Below are positions 16,938 to 26,148 of a stretch of DNA of 39,433 nucleotides, piece by piece. Location: NCBI GenBank assembly GCA_964533045.1, contig CAZHKT010000016.1, forward strand, positions 1 through 39,433. Reading direction: 5' to 3'. The position numbers and the translations under genes were made by a program. The notes beneath the pieces are model-generated. The model ran no database searches and had not been told where the DNA came from. It saw only the letters and a program-made list of their open reading frames with translations. This DNA is from JACQNR01 sp964533045. GTDB lineage: Bacteria > Acidobacteriota > Terriglobia > UBA7540. Positions within the stretch are counted from its first letter, which is position 1, and each line of letters begins with the position of its first letter.

Positions 16938-17946
16938 GGCGCGTCTGTTCATACGGGTGGTCGTTGCCTATTGCCTTTACTATTCGGGATTCTTCTTTCT
17001 ACTCATATGGATCCGCCGCAGGATATTGCGGAGGAAAGGTGTTTGCGTTCTGGGGCTTCACCGCGTTCTCCCCGACCATCAGACAACTACAGTCTCGCTA
17101 CCCGGGATGGTAATCCGGGAAAGCACCTTCGCCACCATGCTGAGTTTTCTTCAAGCTCATTTCACCGTGGTATCCCTGGACCAGTTCATCGAGGGTGAGA
17201 CACCCCACGGCAACCCGTTCCGACCTCTCTGCCTGATTACATTCGACGATGGCTGGAAAGATAACTTTACCCACGCCTTGCCTTGCTTGACGAAGGTCGG
17301 CCTCCCGGCAGTGATCTTCCTCGTGACCGGTATGGCTGGCCGCCGGGGGGGATTCTGGGTGGAGCAGCTGAGCCATTCCTGGGGGAACGAAACCCGCCGA
17401 TTAGCCGACCAGGCCCAATTGAGGGCCATGCTCGGCCGAGAAGCCCCCAATCTTGAAGAAGCAGTCGAAGCCCTCAAGCATATGCCAGCCGCATCGAGGA
17501 CGCGAATTATGGAGGCGATGGGTATTGAACCGGCAGGGTCGGACATAGAGAGCGGGGAAGCCATCCTCAATTGGGAGGAGATTCGTGCCATGGAAAAAGC
17601 CGGGATTTCCTGTGAAGCTCACACCGACACTCATCCCCTCCTGGTTTACGAAGATGACGCAACGGTCACCCAGGAACTTCAGAAGTCCAAGTCCCGCATC
17701 GAACGTGAACTGGGCAAGAAGGTGCGGGCCTTCGCATATCCGAACGGCGCATGGGATGGAAGGGTTCGTGGCATGGTCGAGAATGCTGGTTTTGAACGCG
17801 CATTCACGACCCAACCCGGGTGGTATTCATTTGGCAGCGACCCTTACGCCATCCCAAGGATTATGCTTCATGAAGGAAAGATTACCGGGCCCTCCGGGAG
17901 ATTCTCGCCAGCCATGTTCTGTTTCAGCCTGACCGGCTGGCGGTAG
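16924..17946 (+). CDS. Polysaccharide deacetylase family protein, membrane-anchored
   Basis: The 340-residue product has an N-terminal hydrophobic segment (about residues 8-29) followed by an Arg-rich stop (RRRILRRK), then a NodB-like domain: LGLHRVLP, LITFDDGWKDN (D108, D109), CEAHTDTHPLL with H233 and H237, and FAYPNGAWD. It probably acts as a carbohydrate esterase on the polymer. The insertion between the TFDDG and HTDTH motifs is long (about 125 residues), as in EPS-cluster deacetylases. The open frame extends back to 16699, but this would bury 75 extra residues in the glycosyltransferase gene; the ATG at 16924 puts the membrane segment at the N-terminus. ATG 16912 is an alternative. It is unrelated in detail to the DUF3473-type enzyme at 10644. 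Confidence 0.85.
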   Translation: MASIRARLFIRVVVAYCLYYSGFFFLLIWIRRRILRRKGVCVLGLHRVLPDHQTTTVSLPGMVIRESTFATMLSFLQAHFTVVSLDQFIEGETPHGNPFRPLCLITFDDGWKDNFTHALPCLTKVGLPAVIFLVTGMAGRRGGFWVEQLSHSWGNETRRLADQAQLRAMLGREAPNLEEAVEALKHMPAASRTRIMEAMGIEPAGSDIESGEAILNWEEIRAMEKAGISCEAHTDTHPLLVYEDDATVTQELQKSKSRIERELGKKVRAFAYPNGAWDGRVRGMVENAGFERAFTTQPGWYSFGSDPYAIPRIMLHEGKITGPSGRFSPAMFCFSLTGWR

Positions 17947-17948
17947 AG

Positions 17949-19145
17949 GTGATGCCCTCCTTGGCAGTATTCGTGACAGACGGGAATCAGCGTTCAACCC
18001 TCGCCGTTGTCCGTTCTCTCGGCAAGGCCGGAGTTAAAGTCACAGTGGGCGAGGCTTCCCCAACTAGTCTCGCGGGGAGTTCGCGCTATTGTTGTCGCCG
18101 GGTTTCGTATCCATCCCCACGCCAAAGTGGCGCCGCGTTTCTCGACAGTGTTCGCGAAGAGCTCCAGGATCCCCAATATGAACTCCTCCTGCCGATGACG
18201 GACGCCTCCATGCAAAGGCTGGCGGCTGCACGCGCCACGTTTCCACCACACGTAAGGCTCCCCTTCCCGGAACTCGACCACGTCATGCGGGTACAGGACA
18301 AACGCGAGGTGCTCCGACTCGCTACGACAGTGGGCATTGAGATACCGCAAACCTATATGTTGCGGGAAGAGGAACAGATCGAAGACGTTGCAAGAAGGAT
18401 TACTTACCCCGCGGTCATCAAGCCGCGATTCTCCTGCCGCCTCACGGGCGACAACCTCGTGCACGGCGCGGTCCATTACGCGGCGGACCCTGCTTCTCTA
18501 ACCTCAGAATACAGTCGGATCCACGCTGTCAATCCATACCCAATGGTGCAAGAACGGATCGAAGGAGAGGGCCACGGGGTGTTCCTTCTGATCTGGAACG
18601 GGACCGTGCGGGCCGCCTTCGCCCATCGCCGATTACGCGAGAAGCCTCCGTGGGGCGGCGTCAGCACCCTAAGCGAAAGCGTTCCGTTGGGTCACGAAAT
18701 CCTAGTCAAGTCGGCCCGGTTACTGAAGGCCCTCGGGTGGCAGGGCGTCGCCATGGCGGAATTCAAGCGGGACCGGCGAGATGGGCGGTCGAAGTTGATG
18801 GAAGTCAACGGGCGTTTCTGGGGGTCGCTGCAGCTGGCCATTGACGCGGGGGTGAATTTTCCGTTGTTGCTATACCGCTTATCGCGGGGTGAAGATCCTC
18901 CCACACAATTCGACTACAAGGTCGGAGTCAAGAGTCTGTGGCTGCTGGGCGACCTGGATCACCTTCTGATCCAACTCGGCAGATCGTATCTGTCGGGCGC
19001 CGGTGGCGGACGCAAGTCTCGGTGGCGCGCCATTCGTGATTTTCTTGATATCTTCGAGAATTGGCGTCGCTTGGAAATCGAGCGATCGGATGACCTTTCA
19101 CCTGCTTGGTTCGAATGGAGAAATTACGTCCGGGAAGTTCTGTAG
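17949..19145 (+). CDS. ATP-grasp ligase (carboxylate-amine ligase-like)
   Basis: The 398-residue protein has an N-terminal Rossmann-like pre-ATP-grasp domain (SLAVFVTDGNQRSTLAVVRSL), a central ATP-grasp fold with YPAVIKPR (K158), MVQERIEGEGHG, and the Mg-binding signature EVNGRFWGS (285-293). ATP-grasp enzymes activate a carboxylate as acyl phosphate and join it to an amine or thiol. In EPS clusters such proteins are thought to attach amino acids or acids to sugars; the exact substrate here is unknown. The GTG at 17949 starts two bases after the deacetylase stop; the adjacent ATG at 17952 is equally possible. Together with the aminotransferase and FemAB-like protein it hints at an amino-acid-modified polymer. 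Confidence 0.85.
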   Translation: MMPSLAVFVTDGNQRSTLAVVRSLGKAGVKVTVGEASPTSLAGSSRYCCRRVSYPSPRQSGAAFLDSVREELQDPQYELLLPMTDASMQRLAAARATFPPHVRLPFPELDHVMRVQDKREVLRLATTVGIEIPQTYMLREEEQIEDVARRITYPAVIKPRFSCRLTGDNLVHGAVHYAADPASLTSEYSRIHAVNPYPMVQERIEGEGHGVFLLIWNGTVRAAFAHRRLREKPPWGGVSTLSESVPLGHEILVKSARLLKALGWQGVAMAEFKRDRRDGRSKLMEVNGRFWGSLQLAIDAGVNFPLLLYRLSRGEDPPTQFDYKVGVKSLWLLGDLDHLLIQLGRSYLSGAGGGRKSRWRAIRDFLDIFENWRRLEIERSDDLSPAWFEWRNYVREVL

Positions 19146-19179
19146 GTCATGGGAGCACGACTGACTTCGAACTCGGAAG

Positions 19180-20349
19180 ATGAGGTCCATGAAGGCAGCA
19201 TGGAAAGGGCTTAAGCCGGAGATGCGGCCAGTCACCATTCTTCATACAATTGAAACCAGCGGACCGGGAGGGGCCGAGACCGTCCTGCTCAAGCTGGCCA
19301 CCCGCCTCGACCCGGCACGCTTTCGTTCGTTGGTGATTTTGAATCAAGAAGGATGGCTCCTCGATCAACTACTCGCCCACAAGGTTCCAACAACTCTGGT
19401 CGCATGGCACACCTGGTACGATTTCCGGCTGCCGCGCACATTGGCCCGCCTGGTGCGCGACGAGCGCGTAGACCTGATTCACTCCCACCTACCCGATCAA
19501 AATTTCTATAGTTCTTTGGTGGGGGCGTGGACAGGATGCAAAACCCTGGTGACCTACCACGGACCGGTTGAATTTAGGCGCGCCCGAAAGTGGCGCGGGG
19601 CCGTCAAGCTCTGGATCGTACGCAGGACTTCTTCCGTGACCATTGTGGTCTGCGACTACGTTGCCCGGATCATGGAAGAGTTTTCGTTCCCGCGGCAAAA
19701 GATCGTCAGAATCTATAACGGGGTCGATCTAGAACGATTTACTAATCCATCCAGGATCCAACTGAGGCAGGAGGTCGGATTTGCGACTGGAACTCCGCTC
19801 GTCGGCATGGTTGCCAACGTCCGGCAGACGAAGGGGCACCAATATTTGATTCGGGCTGCGCAACGCGTGCTGGATCGTTGCCCGGAGGCACGCTTCCTTG
19901 CAATAGGAGACGTCGACGAACGGCTCGGCGTGGGTTTGCGCCAACTCTTGCGGGAACTCCATCTGGAGGATAAGTTCCTTTTTCTTGGCTTCCGGCAGGA
20001 TATCCCGGAAATTCTGGCCGAACTAGACGTCTTTGTCTTGTCGTCAACCAGCGAGGGGTTTCCTCTCGTCGTGTTGGAAGCCATGGCGGCGGGGAAACCA
20101 GTCGTGGTGACCCGATCCGGCGGACCGGATGAAATCATCCGAGACGGCCAAGATGGATTCCTGGTTCCTGTGGCCGATGCCGATGCGCTGGCCGGTAAGA
20201 TTCTCGAAATCCTGCAAAACCCCACATTGGCAGCCACCGTGGGACGCCAGGCGCAAGAGCGGGTTGCCGAAGAATTCTCGGACGAACGGATGATTCAAGA
20301 GTATGAGGCGCTATATCAACGCCTGGTTGGGACGGCTGGGAGGCTATGA
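19180..20349 (+). CDS. Glycosyltransferase family 4
   Basis: This 389-residue GT-B glycosyltransferase has the donor/acceptor Gly motif ETSGPGGAETVLLKLATRL, IYNGVDLERF at the domain junction, VGMVANVRQTKGHQYLIRA opening the C-terminal domain, and the GT4 E-x7-E signature EGFPLVVLEAMAAGKPVV. It adds a sugar to the lipid-linked repeat unit. The start at ATG 19180 is tentative; ATG 19222 (MRPVTILHT) also gives a typical family N-terminus. The 34 bases before it are the longest gap in this part of the array, and they hold nothing I recognise. The 3' end overlaps the next gene by four bases (ATGA), suggesting coupled translation. Confidence 0.92.
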   Translation: MRSMKAAWKGLKPEMRPVTILHTIETSGPGGAETVLLKLATRLDPARFRSLVILNQEGWLLDQLLAHKVPTTLVAWHTWYDFRLPRTLARLVRDERVDLIHSHLPDQNFYSSLVGAWTGCKTLVTYHGPVEFRRARKWRGAVKLWIVRRTSSVTIVVCDYVARIMEEFSFPRQKIVRIYNGVDLERFTNPSRIQLRQEVGFATGTPLVGMVANVRQTKGHQYLIRAAQRVLDRCPEARFLAIGDVDERLGVGLRQLLRELHLEDKFLFLGFRQDIPEILAELDVFVLSSTSEGFPLVVLEAMAAGKPVVVTRSGGPDEIIRDGQDGFLVPVADADALAGKILEILQNPTLAATVGRQAQERVAEEFSDERMIQEYEALYQRLVGTAGRL

Positions 20350-21479
20350 TCTACATTTACTGGCTGGCAGCAGGTTTTATCGTGTACACACTAATCGGGT
20401 ACCCGACGCTTCTGTGGCTGATTTCGCGGGTGCGATCCAAGCGTCATCAGCAGGGTGAAATCCTGCCGAATGTGACCGTGATCGTCGTCGGGCACAATAG
20501 CGCGCCGGACCTGCCTGCGAAAATTGAAAACACTCTTGCCTTTGATTACCCTGCTGAGAAAATTGAATTGATCGTTGGATCGGACGGCTCTTCCGACGGA
20601 ACCGCCGAGGTCGTCCGCTCCTTTGCCGACCGAAACGTGAAACTCGTGGAGAGCCCGCAGTGGATTGGCAAGCATCACGTGCAAATGATGGCGCGCGACG
20701 CGGCTCGTGGAGAGATACTGGTTTTCACAGATGTTTCAGTCCGTGCAGAACCCCAGGTCCTTCGCAGGATGGTTTCCCACTTCGCGGACCCCACTGTCGG
20801 TGCGGTCTGTAGCGTGGATCAAATGCTGGACAGTAGAAAAGGAAGAAAGGGTGAGAGCTTCTATGTTTATGGCGAAATGGGACTGCGCGCATTGGAGGCC
20901 CGGGTTAGCAGCTTGGTCAGTCTGAGCGGCTCCCTCTTTGCCGTGCGGCGCAGTATGTGCGAGGAATGGCACCCCGACCAGTCCAGCGATTTCTTCCTGG
21001 CCCTCCACACGGCGTGCCGCGGACTCCGCGCAGTGCTGGATCCAAGAGCTGTGGCGCGTGTGGGAATCGTACACTCGGAACGCGCAGAGTTAACACGCAA
21101 GGTCCGCACCATCGTCCACGGTCTGGTGGTGTTCTTTGCACACTTGCGCCTGCTGAATCCAATTCGCTTTGGACTGTTCTCGTGGCAACTGGTGAGCCAT
21201 AAACTCTGCCGTTGGCTTCTTCCCTTTGCGGTCATTGCTGTTCTCGTTTCCAACTGCTTTCTCTGGCATGCGGGTTGGTTCTACCGAGCATCTTTGATTC
21301 TCCAGCTCGGCGCTTACCTTGTGGGAGCGCTTGCCAATACGGCACGGCGCTTCGGCCAGGGAGGTTTGTTACGTCTGGCAGGATTCTTTGTCCTGGGAAA
21401 CGTTGCCACCCTGGTAGCGTGGTGGAAATTCTGCCAGGGAGAAAAGCTGGTAACGTGGGAGCCGTCCAAGCGTGGCTGA
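20346..21479 (+). CDS. Glycosyltransferase family 2, membrane-bound
   Basis: The 377 residues comprise one N-terminal membrane helix (about 2-25), a GT2 GT-A domain, and about three C-terminal hydrophobic segments (about 270-360). GT2 marks are NVTVIVVGHN, IVGSDGSSDGTAEVV, VFTDVSV (DxD-like position), and DFFLALHTACRG with the expected acidic pair shifted to SSDF. The architecture resembles IcaA/HAS-like processive or membrane GT2 enzymes but without a clear QxxRW motif, so it is more likely to add a single sugar. The start overlaps the stop of the upstream gene (ATGA) and the end overlaps the next gene by eight bases. Confidence 0.88.
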   Translation: MIYIYWLAAGFIVYTLIGYPTLLWLISRVRSKRHQQGEILPNVTVIVVGHNSAPDLPAKIENTLAFDYPAEKIELIVGSDGSSDGTAEVVRSFADRNVKLVESPQWIGKHHVQMMARDAARGEILVFTDVSVRAEPQVLRRMVSHFADPTVGAVCSVDQMLDSRKGRKGESFYVYGEMGLRALEARVSSLVSLSGSLFAVRRSMCEEWHPDQSSDFFLALHTACRGLRAVLDPRAVARVGIVHSERAELTRKVRTIVHGLVVFFAHLRLLNPIRFGLFSWQLVSHKLCRWLLPFAVIAVLVSNCFLWHAGWFYRASLILQLGAYLVGALANTARRFGQGGLLRLAGFFVLGNVATLVAWWKFCQGEKLVTWEPSKRG

Positions 21480-22650
21480 CATACGCCCTTCCCTTCATCG
21501 CGAGACAAGGAGCCGCAGCTCGATAGTGGGAGTGTGCCACATCGTGTCGGGCGATCGCTGGGCGGGCGCCGAGGTTCAAGTGGCTGCACTTCTTAGCTGT
21601 CTGGCCCGTGACCCACGCTTCCAACTCAGCGCCATCCTGCTGAACCCGGGTCGACTGGCCGAAACAGTGAAGGGGCTAGGCGTGCCCGCCAGAGTGATCC
21701 CCGAGAGCCAGAACAATTTCTGGGCGATTGTCCGGCAGGCATCGGACTTCCTGCGGACTCGCAACGTTCAGATCCTGCATTCGCACCGGTACAAGGAACA
21801 CCTGGTCTCCGCTGTAGTGGCCCGCCAGCGCGGTATTCCTTTCATGGTGGAGACCGTGCATGGCCTGCAGGAGCCGCAGTCCGGGTGGCGATTTTTCCGG
21901 CACAGTCTCATTCTTCAATTGGATCGCTGGTTGGCTCGCCGAATCGCCGACCGAGTCATCTGCGTCAGCCCGGAAATCGCCGCCAAGCTCCGGCCGCTCG
22001 TGCCCAATTCGAGACTCGTTACTATACTCAATGGGGTTGAGGCCGACTCCGTCCGCACAACCCTCACGCGTGAGGAAGCGAAAGTCCGACTCGGTATCGC
22101 GCCCCACCATGCCGTGCTGGGCGCTGTGGGGAGGCTGGAACCGGTCAAAAAGCTCGACCATTTCCTCCGGGCCGCGGCGGAGGTTTTGGCAGTTCATCCA
22201 TCTTGTTCCTTCGTGTTAGCCGGCGAAGGCAATGAACGGGAGCGATTGGAGCGACTCTCCAGGAATCTTGGCATGCACGACCGAGCATACTTCCTCGGCC
22301 ACCGCAATGACATCTACGACGTTATGCGCGCCATGGACATGCTGGTAATGCCTTCCGAGCACGAAGGTCTGCCGATGGTGCTTCTGGAAGCGCTGTCTCT
22401 TGGCGTGGCGGTCGTAGCGCGGGATGTGGGCGGCATCCCGGAAGTAATTCGTGATGGAGAGACTGGAGTCCTGGTTCGCTCCGGCGATGCCGGCTCGCTC
22501 GCTGCAGCCTGCCTGCGGGTCCTGAAAGATGAGGCGCTGCGTCGGAAACTTGCGGAAGCAGGTGCCCGGCATGTTCGGGAGAATTTCAGCGCGGAACGCA
22601 ACGCGGACCAGGTAGCGCAACTCTATCGAAACCTTACAGGGGCTCGATGA
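21472..22650 (+). CDS. Glycosyltransferase family 4
   Basis: This 392-residue GT-B enzyme carries the GT4 hallmarks DRWAGAEVQVAALL at the N-terminus, ILNGVEADS at the hinge, GAVGRLEPVKKLDHFLRAA in the donor domain, and EHEGLPMVLLEALSLG with the E-x7-E pair. The likely start is GTG 21472, overlapping the GT2 gene by eight bases; the family core begins near residue 19 (VGVCHIVSGD), so a later start is possible. It adds a sugar of unknown type. The 3' end overlaps the next glycosyltransferase by four bases. Confidence 0.92.
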   Translation: MADIRPSLHRETRSRSSIVGVCHIVSGDRWAGAEVQVAALLSCLARDPRFQLSAILLNPGRLAETVKGLGVPARVIPESQNNFWAIVRQASDFLRTRNVQILHSHRYKEHLVSAVVARQRGIPFMVETVHGLQEPQSGWRFFRHSLILQLDRWLARRIADRVICVSPEIAAKLRPLVPNSRLVTILNGVEADSVRTTLTREEAKVRLGIAPHHAVLGAVGRLEPVKKLDHFLRAAAEVLAVHPSCSFVLAGEGNERERLERLSRNLGMHDRAYFLGHRNDIYDVMRAMDMLVMPSEHEGLPMVLLEALSLGVAVVARDVGGIPEVIRDGETGVLVRSGDAGSLAAACLRVLKDEALRRKLAEAGARHVRENFSAERNADQVAQLYRNLTGAR

Positions 22651-23882
22651 AAGTCGTCTGGCTTTCCCATTTCATCCCTTTTCCCCCGCGCGGCGGGTCC
22701 CGTCAGCGCTCATTCAACCTGATTCGCCACCTCGCGTCGCGGCATGAAGTCCGTCTGGTGATGCTGAATCTATTGAATGAGGGTTCCAGGGCGCTGGCGG
22801 AATACAAGGCAGAGTTTGAGAAGTTTTGTGCTGAGGTGGAAATCTGGGCGACGCCCTATCGCTGGAAAGGCGTCCGCTGGTGGGCCGAACTGGCGCTGAG
22901 TCCCCTGGCTGGCCAGTACCACGCCGCGCGAGCTCTTTGGTCCGGACCTCTGAGTTCTCGCTGGAGGCAAATTCTCGCAAAAGACCGAGATTCCATACTG
23001 CACTGCGACAGCACCGATTTGGTGTGCTATTTCCCGGCCACAGCGGGCTTCCGCCGCGTGCTGAATCACCACAACTTTGAGTCTGCCATGGCAGCGCGGC
23101 GCGCGGCAAACGAGTCCCATCCTCTCAAGAAGGCCTACCTCCTGAACCAAGCGGCGAAGATCTCACACGCCGAGAAGGAATGGTGTCCGCGGTTCGATGT
23201 GAATCTTGCAGTGTCGGAACTAGACGCTGCCAAGCTGAAGGAGGCTTGCCCGGGCGCCCATATCCACGTGGTCGAAAACGGAACGGATACAGATTACTTC
23301 ATGCCTTCTGACGCTCCCGAAGAGCCTCAGACACTGATATTTGCCGGTGGTCTGAGCTGGTATCCCAACGTTTCCGGGATACAATTCTTTGCACGCGAGA
23401 TTTGGCCACGGGTCAGACACCAAAACCCCGGCGTGAAACTCCTTCTGGCGGGGAGAGCCCCGGCCCACTCGTTGATACAATGGGCTGCGCGCCAGCCGGA
23501 TATTACACTCGTGCCCGATCCAGTTGATATCAGGCCGTTGATTGCGAGAGCGGCGGTTTACATTTGTCCTATGCTGGATGGGGGTGGCACGCGCCTTAAG
23601 ATTTTGGATGCACTCGCCATGGGCAAGTCGGTCGTGAGCACTGCCGTCGGTTGCGAAGGTCTGGATGTAAGACACGAGGAACACGTCTTGATCGCTGACA
23701 CTCCCGGGGCTTTCGCCGACGCCATCAAAAGGCTGCTTGCGGACCAGAACCTGCGCCGCCAGCTGGGAGTGCAGGGGCGCGCATTGGTTGAACGAGTCTA
23801 TAGCTGGAAGGTGATCAGTCATCATCTCCTGGATGCCTACGAATGCGCGGCGCGGGCGGGGCTTTGTGACCGGCGCCGCTAA
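22647..23882 (+). CDS. Glycosyltransferase, GT4 (PEP-CTERM/EpsH1-type sugar transferase-like)
   Basis: The 411-residue protein opens MKVVWLSHFIPFPPRGGSRQ with SFNLIRHLASRHEV, closely like the sugar transferases associated with PEP-CTERM/EpsH1 loci. The hinge VVENGTDTDYF and the C-terminal GGLSWYPNVSGI and DGGGTRLKILDALAMGKSVV are standard for this GT4 subgroup; the second Glu of E-x7-E is replaced by the GGGTRLK form seen in it. It starts by an ATGA overlap. The donor sugar is unknown. Confidence 0.9.
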   Translation: MKVVWLSHFIPFPPRGGSRQRSFNLIRHLASRHEVRLVMLNLLNEGSRALAEYKAEFEKFCAEVEIWATPYRWKGVRWWAELALSPLAGQYHAARALWSGPLSSRWRQILAKDRDSILHCDSTDLVCYFPATAGFRRVLNHHNFESAMAARRAANESHPLKKAYLLNQAAKISHAEKEWCPRFDVNLAVSELDAAKLKEACPGAHIHVVENGTDTDYFMPSDAPEEPQTLIFAGGLSWYPNVSGIQFFAREIWPRVRHQNPGVKLLLAGRAPAHSLIQWAARQPDITLVPDPVDIRPLIARAAVYICPMLDGGGTRLKILDALAMGKSVVSTAVGCEGLDVRHEEHVLIADTPGAFADAIKRLLADQNLRRQLGVQGRALVERVYSWKVISHHLLDAYECAARAGLCDRRR

Positions 23883-23894
23883 GCACCAGGGCAC

Positions 23895-25103
23895 GTGGTG
23901 CCCGCGCAGCCAAACGGACTTATGATGCAGCCGTTTTCATCCATCTTTACGTTCCACGTTGGCTCCAACACGGGATACGCCATCGCGCCTCTCGAGGCCA
24001 CCTTCTACGAAGTCGGCCTACAGTTGGCCCTAGGCGACGCCTCGCGGGTTCATTTTGCTTATCCCGATTTCAAGAACGGGCGGCCCCACAGCCTTCCCGA
24101 GGGTTTTGACAATCTTTATCAATTTGACTACCGCGACAGGAGCCATGGCAACCTCGTGCGTCTGGCCGGGTACGTTCGAGAGCACTCGATCGAGGCGGCC
24201 CTGTTCTTCGACATTCAGCCCGATCATCCCGTCTTCAGGCACCTTCACCGGGCCGGCGTGCGCGCAGCCCTAGGCTATTGGGGTGCGCCGATTTGTCCCC
24301 GCATGCCTGCCTGGCGGCTGGCCATCAACCGGGCGCGGTTTGCCCTGTCGCGATCAAGAACGGACGGATTAATCTTCGAATCCCACGCCATGGCGGACTT
24401 CGCTCTTTACGGACGCGGCGTCCCCGGCCACTTAATCGATGTTGTGCCCCTCGGCATTGATATTTCGCGTTTTCAACCTGCCAAGTCCGATTACGTATAC
24501 CGGACACTGGGTCTTCCCCGGAACCGCAAGGTCGTCATCTATGTGGGCCATATGGAGGAACGGAAAGGTGTCCGCACCTTGGTCCAGGCAGCCATGGAGC
24601 TGCTGCTGAATCGGAGGCGGCGCGATGTCTGCTTCCTGATCTTTGGCAATAAGGGCGAGGAAAGCAAGCCATACGAGGCATTGTACGAGGGGAAAGGTGT
24701 CCAGGACCTCATCCGATTCGGCGGTTACCGAAGCGATTTGGCCCTCATTTATCCTTCCTGTTTTTGTGGGGTCATCCCCTCTACCGGATGGGACTCATTT
24801 CCGCGCTCATCGCTCGAAATGGCGGCAAGCGGCCTGCCCGTCGTCGCATCCCGCCTGCAAGGACTGCCCGAAGCGGTGCTGGACGGGAAGACGGGGCTAC
24901 TGTTCGACCCGGGAAACTCCGTCCAATTGGCGGACGCGCTGGCGCTGCTTCTTGATCGCCCCGATCTGGCGGAATCATACGGCCGGGCCGGCCGGGCCCG
25001 CTGCGAACAGGAACTCAACCTTCAGAAGCAGCGCGAACGCTTGCTGGGGGTGTTTCGGAAACGATTAGGCATAGGTTCGGATCAGCCAAATGCGAGTTTT
25101 TGA
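23895..25103 (+). CDS. Glycosyltransferase family 4
   Basis: This 402-residue GT-B protein has FHVGSNTGYAIAPLEATFYE at the N-terminus, VVPLGIDISRFQ at the hinge, VIYVGHMEERKGVRTLVQAA in the donor domain, and a GT4 signature in which the first acidic residue is changed (STGWDSFPRSSLEMAASGLP). The start is uncertain: GTG 23895 is the outermost, while ATG 23922 or 23925 would remove nine or ten residues before the conserved region; none has a strong ribosome site. It ends 14 bases inside the FemAB-like gene. Function beyond sugar transfer cannot be read. Confidence 0.88.
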   Translation: MVPAQPNGLMMQPFSSIFTFHVGSNTGYAIAPLEATFYEVGLQLALGDASRVHFAYPDFKNGRPHSLPEGFDNLYQFDYRDRSHGNLVRLAGYVREHSIEAALFFDIQPDHPVFRHLHRAGVRAALGYWGAPICPRMPAWRLAINRARFALSRSRTDGLIFESHAMADFALYGRGVPGHLIDVVPLGIDISRFQPAKSDYVYRTLGLPRNRKVVIYVGHMEERKGVRTLVQAAMELLLNRRRRDVCFLIFGNKGEESKPYEALYEGKGVQDLIRFGGYRSDLALIYPSCFCGVIPSTGWDSFPRSSLEMAASGLPVVASRLQGLPEAVLDGKTGLLFDPGNSVQLADALALLLDRPDLAESYGRAGRARCEQELNLQKQRERLLGVFRKRLGIGSDQPNASF

Positions 25104-26121
25104 GGCCAATGCAGCCGAAGATGGCCGACGATGGGACGCTTTTGTAGATGGTAGCGTTACGGCGCAGCACTACCACCGTTGGGGGTGGAAGCACGTCATC
25201 GAGCGAGCCTTCGCCTGGCCCACTCACTTTCTGGTGGCGGAAAAGCATAGTGAAATCCGAGGACTCCTCCCGCTGGTCTGGCAGAAGAGTCTCCTCTTCG
25301 GCAGTTTTCTCACCTCATTACCCTTTCTCAATGGGGGAGGAATTCTCGCCTCCGACTCCGAAGCAGTATCCGCCCTCCTGACCCGCGCCATCGAACTGGC
25401 GAAAGAAGCAGGAGCCAAGCACATCGAGTTTCGTTTTCGCCACCATCCCGCGCTTGCCCTGCCGGTCAAGACCAATAAAGTCTCCGTGACGCACGCCATC
25501 AGCGGCGATACCAGCTCGATGTTGAAGGATCTTCCTCACAAGGTTCGGTCGGACGTGCGAAAGGCCATGAAGGCCCCTTTCTCTGCAGAGTGGCTGGGTG
25601 AGGACGGCCTTGAGGACTTCTACCGCATTTTCGCAATCAACATGCGCGAGCTCGGGACGCCAGCCTACGGCAAGGTTTTTTTTCGAGAGATCTTGCGCGC
25701 CTTCCCCCAGCAAACCGCCATTTGTTTGGTTCGACTGGCAGGCAAGCCTGTGGCAGCATCCTTCCTGATGGGTTACCGCGAGACACTGGAAGCTGGGTGG
25801 AGTTCTTCCCTTTACGATTACCTGGCGCTGAAACCCAACATGTTCCTTTACTGGAGCATCTTCGGCCTGGCGGGACGGCGAGGTTACCGCGTCTTTGACT
25901 TTGGCCGATCTTCCGTGGGCTCGGGAGCTCACCGCTTCAAGATGCAATGGGGCTCTCAGGAAGTTCCTCTATACTGGGCCTATTGGGTACCCGAGGGCGG
26001 TGCTCTTCCCGAGCTCAATCCTCAAAACCCCCGCTACCGCGTGGCAGTTGAAGCTTGGAAGAGGCTTCCCCTTTCATTCACGAACTGGCTCGGTCCGAAA
26101 ATTGCCAGACTTCTGCCCTGA
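25090..26121 (+). CDS. FemAB-like acyltransferase, XrtA/PEP-CTERM-associated
   Basis: The 343-residue product has two GNAT-like halves as in FemA/FemB: an N-terminal half with DAFVDGSVTAQHYHRWGWKH and FLTSLPFLNGGG, and a C-terminal half with VRSDVRKAM, GKPVAASFLMGY and RVFDFGRSSVGSGAHRFK, then a QEVPLYWAYW ending. FemAB family enzymes transfer an amino acid from aminoacyl-tRNA to an amino group; the PEP-CTERM-linked subfamily is a standard EPS-locus component whose substrate is not known. It is the last gene of the plus-strand array and overlaps the preceding glycosyltransferase by 14 bases. It faces the convergent GT2 gene across 27 bases. Confidence 0.9.
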   Translation: MRVFEANAAEDGRRWDAFVDGSVTAQHYHRWGWKHVIERAFAWPTHFLVAEKHSEIRGLLPLVWQKSLLFGSFLTSLPFLNGGGILASDSEAVSALLTRAIELAKEAGAKHIEFRFRHHPALALPVKTNKVSVTHAISGDTSSMLKDLPHKVRSDVRKAMKAPFSAEWLGEDGLEDFYRIFAINMRELGTPAYGKVFFREILRAFPQQTAICLVRLAGKPVAASFLMGYRETLEAGWSSSLYDYLALKPNMFLYWSIFGLAGRRGYRVFDFGRSSVGSGAHRFKMQWGSQEVPLYWAYWVPEGGALPELNPQNPRYRVAVEAWKRLPLSFTNWLGPKIARLLP

Positions 26122-26148
26122 GTAATCCAGACACCCCCGGTCGATGCG

